Of a DNA stretch of 64,000 bases, positions 1 through 8,563 are shown piece after piece (positions within the stretch are counted from its first letter, which is position 1; each line of letters begins with the position of its first letter). The DNA comes from Microbacterium sp. (GTDB lineage Bacteria > Actinomycetota > Actinomycetes > Actinomycetales > Microbacteriaceae). The notes beneath the pieces were generated by a model. It ran no database searches, was not told the origin of the DNA, and saw nothing but the letters and a program-made list of their open reading frames with translations. The stretch lies in assembly GCF_031179285.1 (NCBI RefSeq), contig NZ_JAPSHY010000001.1, forward strand, positions 1 to 64,000, given 5' to 3'. The translations under genes and the position numbers were made by a program.

Positions 1-32
1 CTGGCGGGTCGAGGGCGAGACCGACGATTCTC

Positions 33-38
33 TAGGCT
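33..38 (+). promoter_or_regulatory. -10 hexamer of a leaderless promoter
   Basis: TAGGCT lies exactly 6 nt before the ATG at 45, so transcription would begin at the start codon. It supports the long form of the acetyltransferase. The -35 region lies at or before the window edge and cannot be judged. Confidence 0.5.
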
Positions 39-44
39 GAGCCC

Positions 45-665
45 ATGCAGTTCGAACCGGGCGACCGTCGTCGCCGCATCCCGCGCCACCTGCGCCGCCC
101 CGACCCGGGGCCGGATGTGTTCACATATTCGATCAGACCGGCGAAGGACACCGACCTCCCGCACATCAGGGAGATCTACAACCACTTCGTGAGCAACTCG
201 GTCGTGACCTTCGACGAGCGTCGCAGCAGCATCCGCTACTGGCGGGAGAAATTCGCTCTGCTCTCGCGACTCGGGCTTCCTTTCCTCGTCGCCGTCTCGC
301 CGTCCGGCGAAGTCCTGGGTTATGCGCTCGCACAGCCTTGGGCGAGCAAGACGGCCTATCGCTACACCGTCGAGGACTCCATCTATCTCGGGCCCGGGGC
401 AACGGGCAAGGGGCTCGGGGCGGCGTTGCTGCAGGCCCTCATCCAGGAGTGCGAACGGATCGGGCTCCGAGAGATCGTCGCCGTCATCAGTGACACCGGT
501 GCCGAGGCATCGATACGGCTGCACACTCGGCTCGGCTTCGTCGAGGTCGGACGGATGGGCAGAGTCGGGTTCAAGTTCGGCCGTTCGCTCGGCACCGTGT
601 ACCTGCAGCGTTCGCTCCGGCCGACCGGCAGACGCCGTCGCCGGATCATCGGACGCGGTCGGTGA
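45..665 (+). CDS. GNAT family N-acetyltransferase (phosphinothricin acetyltransferase-like)
   Basis: Predicted cytoplasmic acetyl-CoA-dependent N-acetyltransferase of 206 aa. The GNAT fold runs from about residue 27 (FTYSIRPAKD) to 195, with the acetyl-CoA pyrophosphate-binding loop GATGKGLG at 118-125. Sequence around IYNHFV and VTFDE resembles the phosphinothricin/methionine sulfoximine acetyltransferase branch, but the substrate cannot be read from the sequence. The first 25 residues are Arg/Pro-rich and outside the fold. I keep this start because a TAnnnT hexamer sits 6 nt upstream. The C-terminus is also Arg-rich. It converges on the ABC transporter operon with only 6 bp between the stops. 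Confidence 0.8.
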   Translation: MQFEPGDRRRRIPRHLRRPDPGPDVFTYSIRPAKDTDLPHIREIYNHFVSNSVVTFDERRSSIRYWREKFALLSRLGLPFLVAVSPSGEVLGYALAQPWASKTAYRYTVEDSIYLGPGATGKGLGAALLQALIQECERIGLREIVAVISDTGAEASIRLHTRLGFVEVGRMGRVGFKFGRSLGTVYLQRSLRPTGRRRRRIIGRGR

Positions 666-671
666 TGCCGG

Positions 672-1460
672 TCACCGTCCGGGAATGACGGGGATCGCCG
701 CGAGAAGACGCTTGGTGTACTCGTGCTGCGGATCCAGGAGGACCTTCTTCGTCGTGCCGCGCTCGACGATCAGACCGTCCTTCATCACGATCACCTCGTC
801 GCACAGATTCTGTACGACGCCGATGTCGTGAGAGACGATCAGCAGGGTGAGATCCGACGTGCGTCGCAGCTCGGCAAGCAGTTCGAGGATCTGCGCGCGC
901 ACCGTGACGTCGAGGGCGGAGAGCGGCTCGTCCCCGACGAGGATCCGGGGGCGGTGCACGATCGCACGCGCCAGCGCGATGCGCTGACGCTGTCCGCCGG
1001 ACAACTCGTGCGGATACCGCGCCGCCATCGAGGGCTCCAGCCCGACCTGGTCGAGCACCTCGGTGATGCGCGCGGAGCGATCACCGTCGATGTCCAATGC
1101 CCAGAGCGGTTCGCCGATGATCTGTTCCGTGGTCATCCTCGGGTCGAGTGAGGCATACGGGTCCTGAAACACCAGACCTGTCGCCTGGCGAAGCCAGTGC
1201 AGCGACCGGGCGGATGCCGTCGCGTCGACGGTTCGGCCGGTGACTCGCACGGTTCCGTCCGTCTGGCGATCGAGGCCGAGCAGCAGACGGATCAGCGTCG
1301 ATTTTCCGGAGCCCGATTCGCCGATGATGCCGAGCGACGTGCCTTCGGCGACGTCGAGGTCAGTGGGGGCGAGCGCCGTCTGGAGTCGTGACTTCTCGAA
1401 CGGGGAACGCTTCGGCGCGAAGTAGTCGCGCCGCAGGCCCCGTGCTTCGATGATGGTCAT
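672..1460 (-). CDS. Oligopeptide/nickel ABC transporter ATP-binding protein (DppF/OppF type)
   Basis: ATPase subunit that with its partner energises uptake of the ligand bound by the lipoprotein encoded upstream. 262 aa with Walker A GESGSGKS at 47-54, signature LSGGQRQR, Walker B LVGDEP and a switch His in IVSHDIG. The ATG at 1460 overlaps the previous stop in an ATGA arrangement; an in-frame ATG eight codons upstream exists but the overlap favours this start. It is the last gene of a five-gene minus-strand operon. The family C-terminal oligopeptide extension is short here. Substrate is unknown. Confidence 0.9.
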   Translation of the reverse strand: MTIIEARGLRRDYFAPKRSPFEKSRLQTALAPTDLDVAEGTSLGIIGESGSGKSTLIRLLLGLDRQTDGTVRVTGRTVDATASARSLHWLRQATGLVFQDPYASLDPRMTTEQIIGEPLWALDIDGDRSARITEVLDQVGLEPSMAARYPHELSGGQRQRIALARAIVHRPRILVGDEPLSALDVTVRAQILELLAELRRTSDLTLLIVSHDIGVVQNLCDEVIVMKDGLIVERGTTKKVLLDPQHEYTKRLLAAIPVIPGR

Positions 1461-2248
1461 CGCGCGCCTCCCTGCGGGCGCCACAGCGTCGCCGTCGCGT
1501 CACGCAGCAGCGCCTGGGTGACCGGCGAGGTCGGAGCGCTGAGCAATGTGCTGACCGGCGCCTGCTCTATGACGCGCCCGTGCTCGAGAACGACCCCGTC
1601 GGTGGCGACCTGAGCGAGGACTGCGAGGTCGTGGGTGATGAAGACCAGCGACATGCCTTCCTCCTCGACGAGCGAGAGAAGCAGTGCCAGGATCTCGGCC
1701 TGGATCGTGACATCCAGGGCGGTCGTCGGCTCGTCCGCGATGAGAAGGCGCGGGTGGCAGGCGAGTGCCATCGCGATGGCGACGCGCTGGCGCTGCCCGC
1801 CCGACAGCTGATGCGGATACCGGTCCACGATCGTCTCCGGTTCCGGAAGCCGCACCCGCGCCGCCTCGGCGATCGCGCGCTGCCGCGCCTCCCGACGGCC
1901 GATGCGCTCGTGGATGCGGATGGATTCGGCGATCTGCCTCCCCACGGTGCGGATCGGATTCAATGCCGTGCGTGGCTCCTGGAACACGATGCCGATCTCG
2001 TCGCCTCGCAGCTCCGCGAGCTGTCGATCGGGCATCCCGATGAGCTCGGTTCCGTTCCAGCGGATGCTGCCGCTGGCCGTGGCGCCGTCGGGCAGGAGTC
2101 CGAGGATCGCGAGAGCGGTGAGGGACTTGCCGGAACCGGATTCGCCGATCAGACCGAGGCGCGCCCCGTCGTCGACCCTGAAGGAGATGCCGTCGACGAC
2201 GCGACGAGCATCGATGTCGATGACGAGGTTCTCCACCTCGAGGCTCAT
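1457..2248 (-). CDS. Oligopeptide/nickel ABC transporter ATP-binding protein (DppD/OppD type)
   Basis: First ATPase of the transporter, 263 aa. It carries Walker A GESGSGKS near residue 35, LSGGQRQR signature, Walker B LLIADEP and the usual D-loop TALDVT. Its start overlaps the stop of the upstream permease and its stop overlaps the start of the second ATPase, both by 4 bp, so the three are almost certainly co-translated. It should act on the cytoplasmic face of the membrane as a heterodimer with the downstream ATPase. Confidence 0.9.
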   Translation of the reverse strand: MSLEVENLVIDIDARRVVDGISFRVDDGARLGLIGESGSGKSLTALAILGLLPDGATASGSIRWNGTELIGMPDRQLAELRGDEIGIVFQEPRTALNPIRTVGRQIAESIRIHERIGRREARQRAIAEAARVRLPEPETIVDRYPHQLSGGQRQRVAIAMALACHPRLLIADEPTTALDVTIQAEILALLLSLVEEEGMSLVFITHDLAVLAQVATDGVVLEHGRVIEQAPVSTLLSAPTSPVTQALLRDATATLWRPQGGAR

Positions 2249-3129
2249 GCCACCACCTCCGGTGTGTGGGTCTGCGCCGGGGGCCTCGGGCCGGAGCGAT
2301 GGCGAAGCGTCGGATCAGTGGCTTCGCGCAGACCGTCGCCGAGCAGGTTCAGAGCCAGCACCGTGATCGTGATCGCAAGGCCCGGCCAGACGACCGAGAG
2401 CGGATGCACTCCGATGTAGCGCTGCAGGTCGGCGAGGAGGATGCCCCAGGACGGCTCGACGACTGACGCTCCGAACCCGAGATACGACAGTCCCGCCTCG
2501 GCGAGGACCGCGACAGCCATCGACCACGACAGTTGCACGATGAACACCGGGGCGACGTTCGGCAGCAGGTGCCGCGTCAGGCTCTGCGCGGGGGTGAGCC
2601 CGGACGCGCGGGCGGCGAGGATGAAGTCGCTCTGCTGGACTCGCCGCAGCTCGGGTCGGGTCACGCGCGCGATGTTGACGCCGAAGCCGATGCCGACGGC
2701 CCAGATCACCACCCAGAGCGAACCGCCCCACACTGAGGAGATCATCATGGCGATGATCAGCACGGGGAAGGCGATGAGGATGTCGACGAGGATCGCGACG
2801 GTCTCACGGAGCCATCGCACGGTGAGTGCTCCGAGCGCCGCCAGAGCGATCCCCACGACGGTGGCGACGATGCCGGCTCCGATGCTGACGAAGAGAGTCG
2901 TGCGCGCTCCCGCCATGATGAGGCTCAGGATGTCGCGTCCGGTGTCGTCTGTGCCGAGCATGTGCGGCCAGCCCGGGGACGCCCAGCGATCACGGACGTC
3001 GGAGTCCTGCGGGTCGAAGGGTGTCCAGACCAGCGACACGATCGCGGTCAGCGCGATCAGCGTCACCACGACGAGCCCGAACCGGCCCGTCGATGTCGAC
3101 CACAGACGCCGCAGCCACCGGGGGATCAT
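2245..3129 (-). CDS. ABC transporter permease (DppC/OppC type)
   Basis: Second membrane subunit of the peptide/nickel-type importer, 294 aa. The N-terminal segment MIPRWLRRLWSTSTG precedes a first transmembrane helix; a periplasmic-side stretch includes HMLGTDDTGRD, typical of DppC proteins, followed by the BPD permease domain with EAA loop (RASGLTPAQSLTRH). The open frame extends about 470 bp further upstream, but that part is Arg/His-rich shadow of dppB. The start at 3129 makes an ATGA overlap with the permease stop and matches family N-termini. Confidence 0.9.
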   Translation of the reverse strand: MIPRWLRRLWSTSTGRFGLVVVTLIALTAIVSLVWTPFDPQDSDVRDRWASPGWPHMLGTDDTGRDILSLIMAGARTTLFVSIGAGIVATVVGIALAALGALTVRWLRETVAILVDILIAFPVLIIAMMISSVWGGSLWVVIWAVGIGFGVNIARVTRPELRRVQQSDFILAARASGLTPAQSLTRHLLPNVAPVFIVQLSWSMAVAVLAEAGLSYLGFGASVVEPSWGILLADLQRYIGVHPLSVVWPGLAITITVLALNLLGDGLREATDPTLRHRSGPRPPAQTHTPEVVA

Positions 3130-4076
3130 GCGGCCTCCCGCTGTCGAGGATCGATCGAGCGGTGCACGAGGTCGACGAGGAATCCGACGATCAGGACGAA
3201 GCCGGTGAGCACGAGAAGCTCGCTCTGCACCTTGATCAGGTCGCGGGTTCCGACGTCGGCGACGAGCATCCGCCCGATGCCGGGGAGCGTGAAGAGTTGT
3301 TCGATGACGACCGACCCGACGATGATCCCGGCGACCTGGAGTCCGAGCACCGTGACGATGGAAAGTCCGACTGCAGGGATGCCGTGCTGGATGAGGGCCC
3401 GTGTGCGGGTGAGTCCCTTGGCGGCCGCCGTCCGCACGAAGTCCTGGCCGGCCGCCTGCAGCGTCGCGCTGCGGACGAACCGCATCAGCATCGCCCCTTC
3501 CACGATGCCGATCGTGAGCGCGGGGAGCAGTAACGATTCCATCGCCGGCCACGGGGTCGACCAGCCGGTGCGCGGAAAACCCTGAGGAGGAAGCCACCCG
3601 AGCCAGACGGAGAAGACCACGACGAGCATCATGCCGGCCCAGACCACCGGTACGGCGGCCAGGGCCTGCGCGCCGACGCTGAGCGCGGTGCCGCCGCGGC
3701 GTCCGCGCAGGAGGGCGGCGACGATGCCGAACGGTACGGCGATCAGGAGTGCGATCGCAAGGGCCATCATGCCGAGCGGGATGGTCACCTGGGCCTTGAG
3801 GAACAACTCCTCGCCGACGGATGCACCAGAGAGGAGCGACGTGCCCAGGTCGCCGCGGAGGATGCCGCCGATCCAGTCGGTGTACTGGGTGACGAGGGGT
3901 CGGTTCAATCCCAGCGACTCACGGAGCGCATCGACCTGATCAGGCGAAGCCTGCGTGCCGGCGATGAGCTGGGCGACGTCGCCGGGGAACACCCGCAGCG
4001 TCAGGAAGATGAGGACGCTCGACACGAGGAGCCCTGCAATGAGCAGGGCTCCTCGGACGATCGCATAGCGCAGCAT
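3126..4076 (-). CDS. ABC transporter permease (DppB/OppB type)
   Basis: First membrane subunit of the importer, 316 aa, about six transmembrane helices. The N-terminal helix (LLIAGLLVSSVLIFLTLRVF) and following PGDVAQLIAGTQASPDQVDALRE stretch match the DppB N-domain; the EAA loop is near residue 215 (RTAAAKGLTRTRAL). It starts 9 bp after the substrate-binding protein stop and overlaps the next permease by 4 bp. It ends with a positively charged cytoplasmic tail. Confidence 0.9.
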   Translation of the reverse strand: MLRYAIVRGALLIAGLLVSSVLIFLTLRVFPGDVAQLIAGTQASPDQVDALRESLGLNRPLVTQYTDWIGGILRGDLGTSLLSGASVGEELFLKAQVTIPLGMMALAIALLIAVPFGIVAALLRGRRGGTALSVGAQALAAVPVVWAGMMLVVVFSVWLGWLPPQGFPRTGWSTPWPAMESLLLPALTIGIVEGAMLMRFVRSATLQAAGQDFVRTAAAKGLTRTRALIQHGIPAVGLSIVTVLGLQVAGIIVGSVVIEQLFTLPGIGRMLVADVGTRDLIKVQSELLVLTGFVLIVGFLVDLVHRSIDPRQREAA

Positions 4077-4085
4077 GAGTGGAGG

Positions 4086-5603
4086 CTACTTCTCCGAGAG
4101 GACGCTGACGCCTGCCAGGTTGATACGTGAGTTGATCGAGTCCTTGGGGAAGCCGGTCACCTCGTGGCTGACGGCGGTGATGGTCGCCCCGTTGTACAGC
4201 CAGTCCACCGCGTGGTCCTCGGAGACCAGACGGGCGGCCTCGGCGAGGAGTTCGGCGGAGGCCTCGGGGTCGACCTCGGTCAGCGCCTCGGTGTAGAGGC
4301 GCTGCACGTCGGCGTTGTCATACCCGAAGTAGTATTCCGGGTCTGCGAAGTTGCCGAAGTCGCGCGGCTCGACGTGCAGCACGAAGCTGAGGTCGTAGTC
4401 GTGGTTGCTGTAGACGTCCTCGAGCCATGTCGGGAACTCGACGGACTCCACCTCGAGGGTGACGCCGATCTCGTTGAAGTCCGAGATGAGCACCTTCGGC
4501 ACGGTGGTGCCGTAGAACGCCGGGATGGTGAGGGTGAGCTCGAGGTCCTCCTGGCCGGCCTCGGCGAGTAGGTCCTTCGCACGCTCTGGATCGTATGAGA
4601 CCACGTCGGAGAGGTCTTCGTATCCCGGGTCGAGCTCCGGGATCGGACCGTACAGCGTCGAGCCTGCACCGACGGCCTCGACCAGCCCCTCGTGGTCGAT
4701 GGCGAGTCGCAGCGCTTCGCGGACGCGGACGTCGTCGAGCGGGGCCTTGGCGTTGTTGAAGGCCAGGGTCGCCTTGTCGGTGGTGCGCCCGGTCGTGAGG
4801 GTGAAGTTGCCCGAATCCTCCAACTGAGAGGCGAGGTTCGGATCCACTGCGGTGAGCACCTGGACACCACCGTCGAGCGCGTTGTTCACGCCGGCGGTGA
4901 AGTCGGGGATGTACTGGAACTCGACTTCGGCCACGCCTGCGGCTTCGCCCCAATAGGCATCGTTGCGGGCGAAGGTGATCGAGCTTCCCTTGTTCCACCG
5001 CGTGAGCGTGAACGGCCCGGTGCCGTTCTCGGCCGTCTTGAGATCGGTGGTGTCGCCCGTCTGGAAGACGAGCCCCGCAGGACCGGTGAGCGCGAACAGG
5101 AAGTTCTGGTTGGGCTCGGTGAGCACGATCACCACCGTCGCAGGGTCGGGCGCGGTGATGGAGGCGATGGAGGCGAAGTCGGAATTGCCCTGCAGCGTCG
5201 CGTCAGTCCGGACGGCCTCGTACGACGCCACGACATCGGCCGAGGTCAGTGCGGTGCCGTTGTGGAAGGTGATGCCGTCGTTCAGTGTGAACGTGTACGT
5301 CAGGCCGTCGTCCGAGACTTCGTAGTCGGACGCCAGCCGGGGCTCGATCTGGTTGTCCTCGGTGCGCGTGACGAGGCCCTCATAGATGTTGTCGATGAGG
5401 ATCTGCTCGAGGGCGGCACCGCTCGTGTGCCGGATGTCGAGGTTCGTCGGCTCGAGCACGAGGCCGACGGCAAGAGTGGCATCGGGGTCGGGTTCTCCCG
5501 TGGAGGTTGCCTCCGGCTCTGGTGATCCCGCGCAGGCGCTGAGGACCACGGCGGCGGCGGCGAGTGCGGAGATCAGCGCGATGCGTCGGCTGCGTCGGAA
5601 CAT
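4086..5603 (-). CDS. Extracellular solute-binding lipoprotein, family 5 (DppA/OppA type)
   Basis: Ligand-binding component of the transporter, anchored outside the membrane. 505 aa. The signal peptide ends in lipobox LSAC with Cys24 as the acylation site, then a Pro/Glu/Thr linker. The family 5 binding domain follows, with hallmark text such as IEPRLASDYEVSDDG and FHNGTALTSADV near residues 85-130. It is the promoter-proximal gene of the operon (SBP, two permeases, two ATPases), so it will be made in excess. A Shine-Dalgarno GAGAGGA lies about 8 nt before the ATG. The ligand could be peptide, nickel or another small molecule. Confidence 0.92.
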   Translation of the reverse strand: MFRRSRRIALISALAAAAVVLSACAGSPEPEATSTGEPDPDATLAVGLVLEPTNLDIRHTSGAALEQILIDNIYEGLVTRTEDNQIEPRLASDYEVSDDGLTYTFTLNDGITFHNGTALTSADVVASYEAVRTDATLQGNSDFASIASITAPDPATVVIVLTEPNQNFLFALTGPAGLVFQTGDTTDLKTAENGTGPFTLTRWNKGSSITFARNDAYWGEAAGVAEVEFQYIPDFTAGVNNALDGGVQVLTAVDPNLASQLEDSGNFTLTTGRTTDKATLAFNNAKAPLDDVRVREALRLAIDHEGLVEAVGAGSTLYGPIPELDPGYEDLSDVVSYDPERAKDLLAEAGQEDLELTLTIPAFYGTTVPKVLISDFNEIGVTLEVESVEFPTWLEDVYSNHDYDLSFVLHVEPRDFGNFADPEYYFGYDNADVQRLYTEALTEVDPEASAELLAEAARLVSEDHAVDWLYNGATITAVSHEVTGFPKDSINSRINLAGVSVLSEK

Positions 5604-5700
5604 GGAAGCGATCCTCTCGGTTCGGCAATTGCTGTGTGCCGGGTATGGGTCGAGCCTAGGGATGAGTCGGTGAGGTGGGGCGGGCGATCGGAACGGAGCG

Positions 5701-6669
5701 TCACATTCCGGACGCCGCAGGGGATACGGCGCCGATGAGAGCAGCGAGCTCGGACGGCGCGGTCTCCTGCACGTTGTGGGTCGCGTCGACAGTCAGGACC
5801 CGGGAGCCGGGGACGCGGCGCTGAAAGTCGTCGGCATCGGCCGGGCTGACGAAACCGCGAGCCGCGCGGACAAGGGTGATGGGGGCGCTGACCCCGGCCA
5901 GGTCATCCCAGCCGGTCTCATGCAACAGCGAGGGTCTCGCGGGAGCTCCCGGATCGTGGGCGGCGAGCGTCCGGGCCGCGAGATGGGCGAAGTGGTGCTT
6001 CCATTCCACCCTGCCGTCGGGGCGGACGCGCGTGTTGAGGAAGACGCCCCGCTCGGTGTCTGCCCTGCTGCCGCCGAAGCCGAGCGCCATGGCACGGTCC
6101 ACGAGCTCGTCACGGGTGGCGAAGTCGGTCGGACCCGCATAGAACTCCCGCAGTGCGGCGGGGCCCGCGCTCACGTCGATACCCGGCGTGATGTCGATGA
6201 TGAGCAGCTCATGCACGAGATCCGGTCTGGTCCTCGCGAGGGCGGCTCCGGTGAGTCCTCCCAACGACTGCCCGACGATCAGCTGAGGACCGTCCGTCCA
6301 TGCGTCCAGCGCGGCGGCGACGTCGACGGCGAGAGTGCGGGGGGAGTAGTCGAGGTCGTCCCGCCAGGACGAGTCTCCGTGACCGGCGAGATCGATCGCG
6401 AGTGCCGGCTGCTGGAGAGCCAGGACCGTCGTGTCCCAGGTGTGGGCGTTGAGTCCTGCACCGTGCAGCAGTGTCACGCGCGGAGCGCCCGTGCCGAAAC
6501 GGAGAGCGCTCACGGAGCGTCCGTCGGCGAGCGGCAGATCGAGTCGTTCGACGCTCGGTGCTGCAACGCCCAAAGACTCGGCCTGTGAAGGAAGATAGGT
6601 GAACTCACTGGTGTCGATCGCCACGGGGATATTCTGCTCCTGCGGAGTCGCCTCCGTGAAATGCGACAA
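5701..6669 (-). CDS. Alpha/beta hydrolase
   Basis: Serine hydrolase of 322 aa. Oxyanion region LLHGAG at 67-72, nucleophile elbow GQSLGG with Ser135, and a late His in VDATHNVQE form the expected triad. The residue following the first strand (IDLAGHGDS, 92-100) is typical of the MhpC/esterase branch. No signal peptide, so cytoplasmic. It is divergent from the AhpD-like gene; the 131-bp gap contains a candidate promoter and an inverted repeat. Substrate is not predictable. Confidence 0.85.
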   Translation of the reverse strand: MSHFTEATPQEQNIPVAIDTSEFTYLPSQAESLGVAAPSVERLDLPLADGRSVSALRFGTGAPRVTLLHGAGLNAHTWDTTVLALQQPALAIDLAGHGDSSWRDDLDYSPRTLAVDVAAALDAWTDGPQLIVGQSLGGLTGAALARTRPDLVHELLIIDITPGIDVSAGPAALREFYAGPTDFATRDELVDRAMALGFGGSRADTERGVFLNTRVRPDGRVEWKHHFAHLAARTLAAHDPGAPARPSLLHETGWDDLAGVSAPITLVRAARGFVSPADADDFQRRVPGSRVLTVDATHNVQETAPSELAALIGAVSPAASGM

Positions 6670-6686
6670 CAGTGTGACAAGGAACC

Positions 6687-6716
6687 GCGATAGGAAGTGC
6701 GCTATCTGCTGAGCAA
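6687..6716 (-). promoter_or_regulatory. Candidate promoter of the alpha/beta hydrolase
   Basis: On the minus strand TTGCTC (6716-6711) and TATCGC (6692-6687) are separated by 18 bp, giving a start about 10 nt before the ATG at 6669. Confidence 0.4.
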
Positions 6717-6727
6717 AAATTTCCTAT
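6690..6727. repeat. Inverted repeat ATAGGAA-N24-TTCCTAT in a divergent promoter region
   Basis: Two exact 7-bp arms (6690-6696 and 6721-6727) flank an A/T-rich 24-bp spacer and overlap the hydrolase promoter. The stretch is visibly less GC-rich than its surroundings. It could be a paired operator half-site for a dimeric regulator, but no regulator gene is adjacent. Confidence 0.35.
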
Positions 6728-6788
6728 GGTTAGCAATCTGCATTTCAGGCGGCATGGCGAGAACCGGCTCAGACGGGGTCCGAGAGAA

Positions 6789-6794
6789 TATGCT
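6789..6794 (+). promoter_or_regulatory. -10 hexamer of a leaderless promoter
   Basis: TATGCT lies 6 nt before the ATG at 6801 and decides that start over an in-frame ATG at 6726. Confidence 0.55.
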
Positions 6795-6800
6795 GGAGCC

Positions 6801-7283
6801 ATGAGCGAGACCCGAGTGCACCTCTCGAAGACCGAGCCGGCCGCCTACCGCGCGCTGGACGCGTTCTCGAAGACCGTCGGCGAGATCTGCGCCGCGAACG
6901 GCATCGACGACCGTCTCAAAGAGATCGTCATGATCCATTGCTCGCAGCTGAACGGGTGCGCATATTGCACCCGCATTCACGTCGACAGGGCCACCGCGGC
7001 CGGTATCGACGTCGACACGATCACTCAGATTCCCACCTGGCGCGAGAGCGGCGTCTTCACTGAGCGCGAGTGCGCGGCCCTCGAACTCGCCGAGGCGTTC
7101 ACCTTCATCGCCGAGGACGGCATCTCGGATGAGGTCTACGACCGCGTCGGGGCCGTCTTCACCGAGAAGGAGTACGCGGCTCTGAGCTGGGCGTGCGTGT
7201 CGATCAACGCGTTCAACCGCGTCGTGGTGGCGGGGCGCTACCCCGTTCCGCCGCGGGAACCGCAGGTGCAGGTGCCGGCATGA
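6801..7283 (+). CDS. AhpD-like carboxymuconolactone decarboxylase family protein
   Basis: 160 aa, CMD/AhpD fold. The peroxidase-type active site is intact: Glu41, Cys53-x-x-Cys56 (CAYC) and His60. Such proteins are thiol-dependent peroxidase partners or disulfide reductants, so a role in peroxide detoxification is likely but unproven. An upstream in-frame ATG would add 25 residues of poor quality; the leaderless promoter at 6789 supports the start given. Its stop overlaps the start of the downstream phosphatase (ATGA), so the two form an operon. Confidence 0.85.
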   Translation: MSETRVHLSKTEPAAYRALDAFSKTVGEICAANGIDDRLKEIVMIHCSQLNGCAYCTRIHVDRATAAGIDVDTITQIPTWRESGVFTERECAALELAEAFTFIAEDGISDEVYDRVGAVFTEKEYAALSWACVSINAFNRVVVAGRYPVPPREPQVQVPA

Positions 7284-7990
7284 CGATCCTCGACGTCGAA
7301 GGAGTAACCAACGTCCGCGATGTCGGGGGAATGCCGGCGGCCGGCGGGCGGATCCGTTCCGGGGTGCTGCTGCGCTCCGGACAGCTGTCCGGAGCCACCG
7401 CATCGGGCGCTGACGCTCTGCGGGCACGGGTGAAGCACATCGTCGACCTTCGTGACAGCGAGGAGGTCGCCGCTGAGCCGACGGAGATCCCGGGACCGGA
7501 CACCACTCACCTGCCCCTGTTCCTCGGCTCGGTGCGCTCCTTCTTCGAGGCGGACACGAGCCTCGATGATCTCTACGTGCACCTGCTCGAAGAGAGCGGT
7601 GAGCGCTTGGTCGCCGCCATCCGCATCATCGCGCAGGGTGCGCCGACTCTCGTGCACTGCACGGTCGGCAAGGACAGGACCGGCGTCACCGTGGCTCTGG
7701 CACTCGCCGCGGTCGAGGCGGATCGCGACGCGATCATCGCCGACTACGCGCTCACGGAGTCCCAGCTTCCGGCAGAGCGATCTCAGCGGATCGCGGCCTA
7801 CATCCGGGCCCACCACCCCGAGGCGGTTCACGCTGTCGCCCTCGCGACACAGTCGCCCGCCGAGGTGATGCGCGCCCTGCTGGAGCGGGTCGATGAGCGA
7901 TGGGGGTGTGCCGCGGGCTACCTGCGAGCGAACGGCATGAGCGACGCCGAACTGGCGGCACTCCGCGAAACGCTCGTCGAAGCGGCCTGA
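7280..7990 (+). CDS. Tyrosine-protein phosphatase (Y_phosphatase3 family)
   Basis: 236 aa. The N-terminus has the NVRDVGG motif of the family and the catalytic P-loop HCTVGKDRTG places nucleophile Cys127 and Arg133 in a Cx5R motif. It belongs with actinobacterial PtpB-like/triple-specificity phosphatases, which act on phosphotyrosine and sometimes phosphoinositides. No secretion signal. The ATG overlaps the stop of the AhpD-like gene by 4 bp, so expression should be coupled. Confidence 0.88.
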   Translation: MTILDVEGVTNVRDVGGMPAAGGRIRSGVLLRSGQLSGATASGADALRARVKHIVDLRDSEEVAAEPTEIPGPDTTHLPLFLGSVRSFFEADTSLDDLYVHLLEESGERLVAAIRIIAQGAPTLVHCTVGKDRTGVTVALALAAVEADRDAIIADYALTESQLPAERSQRIAAYIRAHHPEAVHAVALATQSPAEVMRALLERVDERWGCAAGYLRANGMSDAELAALRETLVEAA

Positions 7991-8005
7991 GCTTTCGTCA
8001 GGGGG

Positions 8006-8024
8006 GTAGGTTAGGCAACCCTTC
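8006..8024 (+). promoter_or_regulatory. DtxR/IdeR-type iron box
   Basis: GTAGGTTAGGCAACCCTTC matches 14 of 19 positions of the DtxR/IdeR consensus TTAGGTTAGGCTAACCTAA, including the whole TAGGTTAGGC core. It covers the -35/spacer region of the promoter for the SIP-domain gene, where an iron-loaded repressor would block transcription. Confidence 0.7.
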
Positions 8025-8038
8025 ACGGGTGGTACGAT
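8011..8038 (+). promoter_or_regulatory. Promoter of the SIP-domain gene
   Basis: TTAGGC (8011-8016) and TACGAT (8033-8038) with a 16-bp spacer; the first element lies inside the iron box. The start would fall only a few nucleotides before the ATG at 8048. Confidence 0.45.
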
Positions 8039-8047
8039 GAAGAGGCC

Positions 8048-8518
8048 ATGGACACCTCACTCGACACGATCAGCACGCGCTCGCAGCGTCGTGCCGCCCG
8101 TCGACGCTCACACCACCTGGTGACGGCAGACGAGCATTCGCTCGGCGACCTCGAGGTGTTCCTGGCGACACTCCCGCTGTGTGCCTCCGGCAGGATCTTC
8201 ATCGAGGTTCCCGAGCAGGACGACATCGGGATCATCGAGGCCCCCGCCCGGATGACGGTCACCTGGCTGGCCAGGGGATCGCGGTCCGGCGCTCCGGGCA
8301 CCGGGCGCTCCTGTGCGCCCGGCCAGGCGCTGGCGCGTGCGACATGCGCCTGGGCCGATGAGATGCTCTGCGGCGACGAGCTCGAGACGAGGGTGACGTT
8401 GCTCGGCGGCTTCCTGGGCACGGCCGACATCGTCGACCACCTCACCTCCAGGCTCGGCGTGGAATCGTCGACGATCCACGCGCCGGAGCGTTTCGGGCTG
8501 CTTCCCGTCGACCGCTGA
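8048..8518 (+). CDS. SIP domain protein (siderophore-interacting protein, C-terminal domain only)
   Basis: 156 aa corresponding only to the NAD(P)H-binding-type C-terminal domain of siderophore-interacting ferric reductases (HLVTADEHSLGDLEVFLATL onward). The N-terminal FAD-binding domain of full-length proteins (about 270 aa in total) is absent, and no partner gene for it lies nearby. The first 22 residues are Ser/Arg-rich. The iron box directly upstream indicates repression under iron-replete conditions and ties it to iron acquisition. Whether it is catalytic alone is unclear. Confidence 0.75.
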   Translation: MDTSLDTISTRSQRRAARRRSHHLVTADEHSLGDLEVFLATLPLCASGRIFIEVPEQDDIGIIEAPARMTVTWLARGSRSGAPGTGRSCAPGQALARATCAWADEMLCGDELETRVTLLGGFLGTADIVDHLTSRLGVESSTIHAPERFGLLPVDR

Positions 8519-8535
8519 ATCCGAAGACAGGCGTT

Positions 8536-8563
8536 CGGGCTGAGGTTCTGTTCTCAGCGCCCG
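8536..8563. terminator. Possible bidirectional terminator between convergent genes
   Basis: CGGGCTGAG pairs with CTCAGCGCCCG (2-nt bulge, 8-nt loop). It lies between the stops of the SIP gene and the HEAVH protein gene. No clear U-tract. Confidence 0.35.
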
